Shown: positions 58,680 to 64,000 of the stretch, one piece after another
Layout: each line of letters starts with the position of its first letter
How positions within the stretch are numbered: the stretch's first letter is position 1
Position numbers and translations under genes: made by a program
DNA from: Brucella cytisi
GTDB taxonomy: Bacteria; Pseudomonadota; Alphaproteobacteria; Rhizobiales; Rhizobiaceae
Direction of reading: 5' to 3'
NCBI GenBank assembly: GCA_012103075.1
Contig: JAAVLQ010000002.1
Coordinates: 1,195,001-1,259,000 of the forward strand
Length of the DNA stretch: 64,000 bases
The notes under the pieces: generated by a model
What the model saw: only the letters and a program-made list of their open reading frames with translations
Database searches by the model: none
What the model was told of the DNA's origin: nothing

Positions 58680-60575
58680 ATGGCAGTCTCGTCAAGTGCC
58701 GATGTCGGCACGCAGAAAATGACGAGCGAAGAACGCAAGGTGATCTTTGCGTCATCGCTTGGTACCGTCTTCGAATGGTACGACTTCTATCTCTACGGAA
58801 CGCTTGCTGCCTTCATCGGCGCGGCCTTCTTCAACGAATATCCGGAAGCAACCCGAAACATCTTCGTTCTGCTCGCTTTCGCGGCAGGCTTCCTCGTCCG
58901 TCCGTTCGGCGCTCTCGTCTTCGGACGCATCGGCGATCTCGTCGGACGTAAATACACATTCCTTGTCACCATCGTCATCATGGGTGCATCCACGTTTCTC
59001 GTGGGCATCCTGCCCGGCTCGGCCACGCTCGGCATTTTCGCACCGATCATCCTGATCGCCCTGCGCATGCTGCAGGGTCTGGCACTCGGTGGCGAATATG
59101 GCGGTGCTGCAACCTACGTTGCCGAACATGCTCCGAACAATCGGCGCGGCTTCTTCACGTCATGGATCCAGACCACGGCAACGCTCGGCCTGTTCCTGTC
59201 GCTGCTGGTGATCCTCGGCATCCGGGCTTTGTTGAGTAAGGAAGCCTTCGCTGCCCGGGGCTGGCGCATTCCGTTCCTCGTCTCCATCTTCCTGCTCGGC
59301 ATTTCCGTCTGGATTCGCATGCAGATGAGCGAGTCGCCCGCATTCAAGCGCATGAAGGAAGAAGGCAAGACCTCCAAGGCCCCGCTTTCCGAAGCATTCG
59401 GCCAATGGAAGAACGCCAAGATCGCACTCATCGCCCTCTTCGGTCTTACCGCCGGTCAGGCCGTGGTGTGGTATTGCGGTCAGTTCTACGCCCTGTTCTT
59501 CCTCCAGAACGTTCTGAAGGTTGAAAACCAGTCGGCAAATATCATGGTCGCCATCGCGCTCCTGATCGGCACCGGTGGTTTCGTCTTCTTCGGCTGGCTG
59601 TCCGACAAGATCGGTCGCAAGCCGATCATCATGGCAGGTCTTCTGCTTGCTGCCGTAACTTACTTCCCGCTGTTCAAGGCTCTCACCGGCGCTGCAAACC
59701 CGGCTCTCGCACAGGCTGAACAGACCATCAAGGCAACCGTTACTGCTGCCCCCGGCGATTGTAACTTCCAGTTCAACGCCACCGGCACGTCGAAGTTCAC
59801 TACCTCTTGCGATGTTGCGACAAGCTTCCTCGCCAAGAGCTCGGTGCCTTATGAGATTGTGCAGACAGCAGCAGCCGGCACCCCGGCAACCGTCACGATC
59901 GGCGACAGCACGATCACGTCTTACGACGCGGTTCAGGCTGGAGCAGATGCTGCGGCCAAGCAGTCAGCCCTGTCTCACGACGTGAACCTTGCCCTGCAGA
60001 AGGCAGGTTTCCCGCTCGTTCGCGACCCTGCGAAAGTGACGGACAGCAAGCTTGATGCATTCGTCGCCGCCAATCCGGAACTTCAGCTGAATGCCGAAGC
60101 CATCCGCGGCGGAGACAAGACCATGGTTCCGGCTGCCGATCTGGTGAAGCAGAAGCTTCTGACCCAGACCGAAGCTGACGGCCTTGGCGTCAGCACCGAT
60201 CAGGCTGTCTACACCATCCCGAATGCCGGTGCGTTCAAGATGGTCGCCGACCCTGCACAGGTGAACTGGTTCCTGACAATCGCCATCCTGACCATCCTCG
60301 TCATCTACGTGACGATGGTGTACGGCCCGATTGCCGCGATCCTCGTCGAGATGTTCCCGACCCGCATCCGCTACACCGGCATGTCGCTGCCATATCACAT
60401 CGGCAACGGCTGGTTCGGCGGCCTGCTTCCGGCTGGCGTGTTCGCACTGAGCGCTGCCGGGGGCGACATCTATTACGGCCTCTGGTATCCGATCATTATC
60501 GCCTCCATCACCTTTGTGATCGGCATGATCTTCGTCAAGGAAACCAAGGGTGTCGACCTGCACAAGCTCGACTAG
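58680..60575 (+). CDS. MHS-family MFS transporter with a large extra periplasmic domain
   Basis: Intact, 631 residues; usual members have about 430-450. Helices 1-9 include LGTVFEWYDFYLYGTLAAFIG (MHS hallmark), GRIGDLVGRKYTF and LRMLQGLALGGEYGGAATYVAEHAPNNRRGF. Between helix 9 (IIMAGLLLAAVTYFPLFKAL) and helix 10 (WFLTIAILTILVIYVTMVYGP) lies an insert of about 190 residues (about 340-527) with two Cys, in CNFQF and TTSCDV. By the usual topology the insert is periplasmic. The transporter probably carries a small organic acid or osmolyte; the insert's role is unknown. Confidence 0.9.
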   Translation: MAVSSSADVGTQKMTSEERKVIFASSLGTVFEWYDFYLYGTLAAFIGAAFFNEYPEATRNIFVLLAFAAGFLVRPFGALVFGRIGDLVGRKYTFLVTIVIMGASTFLVGILPGSATLGIFAPIILIALRMLQGLALGGEYGGAATYVAEHAPNNRRGFFTSWIQTTATLGLFLSLLVILGIRALLSKEAFAARGWRIPFLVSIFLLGISVWIRMQMSESPAFKRMKEEGKTSKAPLSEAFGQWKNAKIALIALFGLTAGQAVVWYCGQFYALFFLQNVLKVENQSANIMVAIALLIGTGGFVFFGWLSDKIGRKPIIMAGLLLAAVTYFPLFKALTGAANPALAQAEQTIKATVTAAPGDCNFQFNATGTSKFTTSCDVATSFLAKSSVPYEIVQTAAAGTPATVTIGDSTITSYDAVQAGADAAAKQSALSHDVNLALQKAGFPLVRDPAKVTDSKLDAFVAANPELQLNAEAIRGGDKTMVPAADLVKQKLLTQTEADGLGVSTDQAVYTIPNAGAFKMVADPAQVNWFLTIAILTILVIYVTMVYGPIAAILVEMFPTRIRYTGMSLPYHIGNGWFGGLLPAGVFALSAAGGDIYYGLWYPIIIASITFVIGMIFVKETKGVDLHKLD

Positions 60576-60596
60576 CCAACGCGCCTACAAACGAGA

Positions 60597-60622
60597 AAAC
60601 GCCGCCCATCGGGCGGCGTTTT
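60597..60622. terminator. Bidirectional terminator between MHS transporter and ada
   Basis: AAAACGCCGCCC-ATC-GGGCGGCGTTTT, a twelve-base stem, between convergent genes. Confidence 0.85.
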
Positions 60623-60639
60623 CATGTTCGTCTGATGAT

Positions 60640-61693
60640 CTATCTGCGATATTGCGCTTCGATCTCGATCAGCTTCTGCTTCCGCCAGAGACCGCCGCCA
60701 TAACCGGTCAGCGATCCGTCCGCGCCAATCACACGATGGCATGGAATGACGATGGCAATCTGGTTCGCCCCATTGGCCCGGGCGACCGCACGCACGGCAA
60801 GCGGCTTTTCCATGGCCTGCGCCAGTTCACTGTAACTCCGCGTCTCTCCGGCCCGAATGTTCTGAAGTTCCCGCCAGACCCCTTGCGTAAAAGCACTGCC
60901 ATGCAGCACCAGCGGCAAATCGAACGTCGGAGAATTGCCGTCGAAGAAGGCATTCAACTGCTGCTCGACGAGGTCATGGGTGCTGAAACGACCGATCCCC
61001 AGATCACCGCGACAGGTAGTATAGAGCTTCTTCAGTTCCGCTGACAGCGCCTTGCGATCAGCAAACTCCAGAAGGTGCAGGCTTCGCGCATCACAGATCG
61101 CGATCATCGTACCAAGCGGTGACTTGATCCAGTCAGCGCGCAGCAAACCATCACCCCGCAATTTTCCGGGTGGAAGCCCGAGAATACGTGCGAAGGCACT
61201 CCGAAAAGCTTCCGGGGATTCAAAACCCGCATCAATCTGGGCGTCGATGACGCGCCCGCCATCGGCAAGCGCACGGAACCCGTGCCGCAAGCGTTCCTGC
61301 CGCGCCATTTCCAGAAATGTCATTCCGAAATGACGGCGGAAACTGCGACGGACGGTCGAGAGATCAAGCCCCATTCGGGCAACATCCTCTTCACTCCAGC
61401 GTCGTTCCGGATCGGCTTCAAGCGCATCGAGAAGCTTCTTGACGGAAGGCTCCGCCTCGGCAGCGGGTTGTAACGGATGACATCTTTTGCAGGGCCGAAA
61501 ACCATCGGCCATGCATTTCGGCAACCGATGCGAAAAAGCGGCAGTTTTCCTGTTTCGGTTTCCGCGCCGGACAAGTCAGGCGGCAGAAAATTCCGGTTGA
61601 GACAACACCGACATAGGCCCTGCCCTCATAAGCGGCATCGCGGGCGACAAGTGCGTCGTAGAGTTTGTTTTGATCTGGGAGCGTGAACAACAT
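60640..61693 (-). CDS. ada: Ada-type methylphosphotriester/O6-methylguanine DNA repair protein and activator (one frame break near 61518)
   Basis: About 351 residues with three parts. The N-terminal zinc domain has GIFCRLTCPARKP and, after the break, FRPCKRCHP (four-Cys site, the first Cys being the acceptor). An AraC-type helix-turn-helix follows (MTFLEMARQERLRHGFRALADG). The C-terminal methyltransferase has the active PCHRVIGADGSLTGYGGG. One base is missing near 61518, which divides the zinc site. Full-length Ada is expected to activate repair genes after methylation; both functions seem complete. Confidence 0.9.
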
Positions 61694-61756
61694 GCAGCTA
61701 TTCTTATGCAGCAGAGCAGGAATTTACAGCCTCAAATCGGGCGCTTATTCAAAAGA

Positions 61757-61788
61757 AAAGCCCGCCATGCAAAGTGCAAGGCGGGCTT
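61757..61788 (-). terminator. Terminator of leuB
   Basis: AAGCCCGCC and GGCGGGCTT arms with a 14-base loop, then T-rich bases on the minus strand, 22 bases after the leuB stop. Confidence 0.7.
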
Positions 61789-61810
61789 TCATCAAGCGAT
61801 CTCGTCGCGC

Positions 61811-62926
61811 TTATTCAGCGGAAAGCTTCGAAAACTTGTCGAGGATGGCATCGCCCATTGCGACAGTGCCAACCTTGGTCTTGCCTTCCGACCAGATGTC
61901 GGCGGTGCGCAGACCATCATCGAGAACCTGCGCAATCGCGGCTTCCAGACGGTCGGCTTCATCGACGAGGTTGAACGAATAACGCAGGCACATGGCAAGC
62001 GAAGCGATCATTGCAATCGGATTGGCAACGCCCTTGCCAGCGATATCCGGTGCAGAACCGTGGACGGGCTCATAAAGCGCCTTGCGCTTGCCGGTTTTGG
62101 AATCGACAGCCCCGAGCGAAGCGGACGGCAGCATGCCGAGCGAGCCGGTCAGCATTGCAGCAACGTCCGACAGCATGTCGCCGAACAGATTGTCCGTCAC
62201 GATAACGTCGAACTGCTTCGGCCAGCGCACGAGCTGCATGCCGCCAGCGTCGGCCAGCATATGCTCCAGTTCCACATCGGCGTGCTTGTCCTTGTGGCGA
62301 GCGGTGACGACCTGATTCCACAGGACGCCCGACTTCATCACATTGCGCTTTTCCATCGAAGTGACCTTGTTGCGGCGCGTGCGCGCCAACTCGAAGGCAA
62401 CATCGGCGATGCGCTCGATTTCGTAGGTGTCATAGACCTGCGTATCGATACCGCGCTTCTGGCCATTGCCGAGGTCGATGATTTCCTTCGGCTCGCCGAA
62501 GTAAACGCCGCCGGTCAGCTCGCGCAGGATGAGGATGTCGAGACCCTCGATCACTTCCGGCTTCAGCGAAGAAGAATGGGCCAGAGCCGGGTAGCAGATG
62601 GCCGGACGCAGATTTGCATAGAGCTGCATGTCCTTGCGCAGACGCAGAAGACCGGCTTCCGGACGCACTTCATAAGGCACATCATCCCACTTCGGACCGC
62701 CGACAGCGCCGAACAGCGTGGCATCGGCAGCCAGCGCCTTCTCCATATCAGCATCCGAAATCGCCTGACCGTGCGCGTCGTAAGCACAGCCGCCAACCAG
62801 ACCTTCTTCGGTTTCAAAGCCGAGATTGAGGCCCGAGTTGAGGAAAGCGATGATCTTGCGGACTTCCGCCATCGCCTCTGGGCCGATGCCGTCGCCGGGC
62901 AGGAGAAGGAGTTTTCTGGATGCCAT
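61811..62926 (-). CDS. leuB: 3-isopropylmalate dehydrogenase
   Basis: Intact, 371 residues. [19 protein letters not shown], the substrate loop [38 protein letters not shown] and [18 protein letters not shown] (NAD site) identify LeuB. ATG 62926 has GGCATT upstream, and the alternative open reading further upstream is unlikely. It oxidises and decarboxylates 3-isopropylmalate in leucine synthesis. Nearby leuD and asd are on the same chromosome arm, but not in one operon. Confidence 0.96.
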   Translation of the reverse strand: MASRKLLLLPGDGIGPEAMAEVRKIIAFLNSGLNLGFETEEGLVGGCAYDAHGQAISDADMEKALAADATLFGAVGGPKWDDVPYEVRPEAGLLRLRKDMQLYANLRPAICYPALAHSSSLKPEVIEGLDILILRELTGGVYFGEPKEIIDLGNGQKRGIDTQVYDTYEIERIADVAFELARTRRNKVTSMEKRNVMKSGVLWNQVVTARHKDKHADVELEHMLADAGGMQLVRWPKQFDVIVTDNLFGDMLSDVAAMLTGSLGMLPSASLGAVDSKTGKRKALYEPVHGSAPDIAGKGVANPIAMIASLAMCLRYSFNLVDEADRLEAAIAQVLDDGLRTADIWSEGKTKVGTVAMGDAILDKFSKLSAE

Positions 62927-63212
62927 AATGCCAAGCCTCTGTTTTGTTTTCGCATATTCCGGAAAACAATGACCCGTTTTGCCAGAAATACTGCGTTCAA
63001 ATCCATGACAGCAGCGAAGAGCATATAGCCGTCCGATACCATCTTTATCAAGTTCCGCGAGGGTTATAGAGCCCTGTTGTCCGACAAGCAATAATGCGCG
63101 TGGCTGAAACTTATGAAAAAGATAGGGGCTTGTGCAGAAATTATATAACAGCCGATAGAGCGCGTGCTGTTCAGCGCTTCAGGCCGCCAGTCACCTGTAA
63201 ATCGACCTGCAT

Positions 63213-63407
63213 TTACTCTGTCAAACTGCGTGCTTCGGACGGCAGCATGATAGGTATTCCGCCCCGGACGGGATAGGCAAGCTTCGCCTTGCGCGAGATC
63301 AGTTCGGCATGTTCCGCATCATACTCCAAGGGCCCCTTTGTAAGCGGGCATACGAGGAGTTCCAGCAGTCGAACATCGATATTTCCGGTTTCCGTCTTGT
63401 CGTCCAT
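63213..63407 (-). CDS. Trm112/UPF0434-family small protein
   Basis: Intact, 64 residues: [47 protein letters not shown] is the Trm112 fold, with only one Cys left of the usual zinc pattern. Such proteins partner methyltransferases or act in RNA modification; the bacterial role is unclear. ATG 63407. It is followed on the minus strand by leuB, and the LON-domain gene lies just upstream. Confidence 0.85.
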   Translation of the reverse strand: MDDKTETGNIDVRLLELLVCPLTKGPLEYDAEHAELISRKAKLAYPVRGGIPIMLPSEARSLTE

Positions 63408-63424
63408 TGGCTTATTCCTGAGAT

Positions 63425-64000
63425 CTATTGCAGCCGCGATCCGAAATCGTCGTCCTTTACTCTGGCCAATACCATTTCGGTAATGGCAATCAAAGTTGCT
63501 GCACGCGTCTTCAAATCGGGGCCTCCAGAAGGGCCTGTTTTTCTGCCGGACCGAAAGGCGACATGATGGAGAGCGCATTGACGAGGGTTTCATTGTTTGC
63601 CCGCGTGATACTATCCCAGTCCGCTTCCAGATTGTGCGCTTCCAGATAATCGCGGAAAGCCCCCAGCAAAGCGTCCCGGTCAATTTCCGACAGATCCCGC
63701 GCCTCTTCCAGATCAGCCAGAAACGGCATGATCCGGCATTGCCGGTAAGGCTGACGGCAATTGACTTCTTCCCGCACGCGAAACCGACAGATGCCCTGCA
63801 GGGTAATCAGCAGGCGACCGTCGCCCGTTTCGGCAAAGGTTGTGATGCGGCCAAGACAGCCGACACTGCTCAATTGCGGGCGAAGGCTTTCATCCAGCTC
63901 ATTGATTGTTTCGTCATCATCGCCGTCGATTTTCGGCTGGATCATGCCGATGATGCGTTTACCCGCCAAGGCATTCTCGACCATCGCCAGATAGCGCGGC
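63425..64000 (-). CDS. LON substrate-binding domain protein (N-terminal end outside; one frame break near 63522)
   Basis: The gene runs off the right edge. The 190 or so residues seen match the LON N-terminal domain without the ATPase or protease: [37 protein letters not shown] (beta region), [21 protein letters not shown] and [21 protein letters not shown]. One base is missing near 63522; restored, the C-terminus reads [22 protein letters not shown] and stops at 63425, leaving 17 bases to the Trm112 gene. Often found in alphaproteobacteria next to Trm112-like genes. Confidence 0.83.

Noticed and set aside
1..64000. Wholesale gene decay (reductive genome or pseudogene-rich strain)
   Set aside because: Breaks are single-base indels with no large deletions, insertion elements or multiple stops, and they hit asd and leuD as often as accessory genes.
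1..64000. CRISPR arrays, insertion sequences, prophage or integrative elements
   Set aside because: No regularly spaced direct repeats, transposase, integrase or phage structural gene was seen.

Overview
The window looks like a chromosomal segment of an alphaproteobacterium of the Brucella/Ochrobactrum group (Rhizobiales). The reasons are its moderate-to-high GC content, the neighbourhood leuD, asd and leuB, the Ohr/OhrR pair, a BigR-type repressor, choline-sulfate genes, and short palindromic intergenic repeats of the kind seen in Rhizobiales. No rRNA, tRNA, CRISPR array, transposase, integrase or prophage gene was recognised.

A dominant technical feature affects the reading. About 33 of some 59 protein genes are broken by one or more single-base indels, usually in short homopolymer runs. 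They include asd and leuD, which a prototroph needs. Joining the frames across each indel gives proteins of normal family length, often with the correct ATGA overlaps to the neighbour. I therefore annotate these as full-length CDS with the frame breaks noted, and I believe most breaks are base-calling errors, not gene decay.

Layout: (1) 1-435, end of a sugar-binding protein gene. (2) 10950 down to 535, a ten-gene minus-strand cluster: GntR regulator, DapA-like aldolase, binding-protein ABC transporter, enolase-superfamily dehydratase, SMP-30 lactonase, IlvD/Edd dehydratase and RraA-like aldolase. Together they form a plausible import and degradation route for an acidic sugar. (3) 11.1-18.7 kb: an ABC exporter, a bigR-YeeE/YedE sulfur module, a quinone-stress pair (ring-cleaving dioxygenase and carboxylesterase), and membrane proteins. 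(4) 18.8-22.4 kb: choline-sulfate regulator, binding protein and sulfatase.

(5) 24.3-32.5 kb: a peptide-type ABC transporter co-directional with an amine oxidase-like flavoprotein, an L-2-amino-thiazoline-4-carboxylate hydrolase homologue and an M20 amidohydrolase. This looks like uptake and hydrolysis of a cyclic or N-acyl amino acid. (6) 32.7-34.7 kb: a diguanylate cyclase with a duplicated sensor region, and YigZ. (7) 34.9-42.3 kb: a cytosine deaminase-like amidohydrolase, a BMP-type nucleoside ABC transporter and an amidase, probably for scavenging a nucleobase or related N-heterocycle.

(8) 42-64 kb: mostly housekeeping and stress genes: PAP2 phosphatase, typA, mgtE, a Bcr/CflA exporter, dcp, a CitE-like lyase, leuD, a zincin, LysE, a DapA-like protein, ohr/ohrR, asd, an MHS transporter with a large extra periplasmic domain, ada, leuB, a Trm112-like protein and a LON-domain protein.
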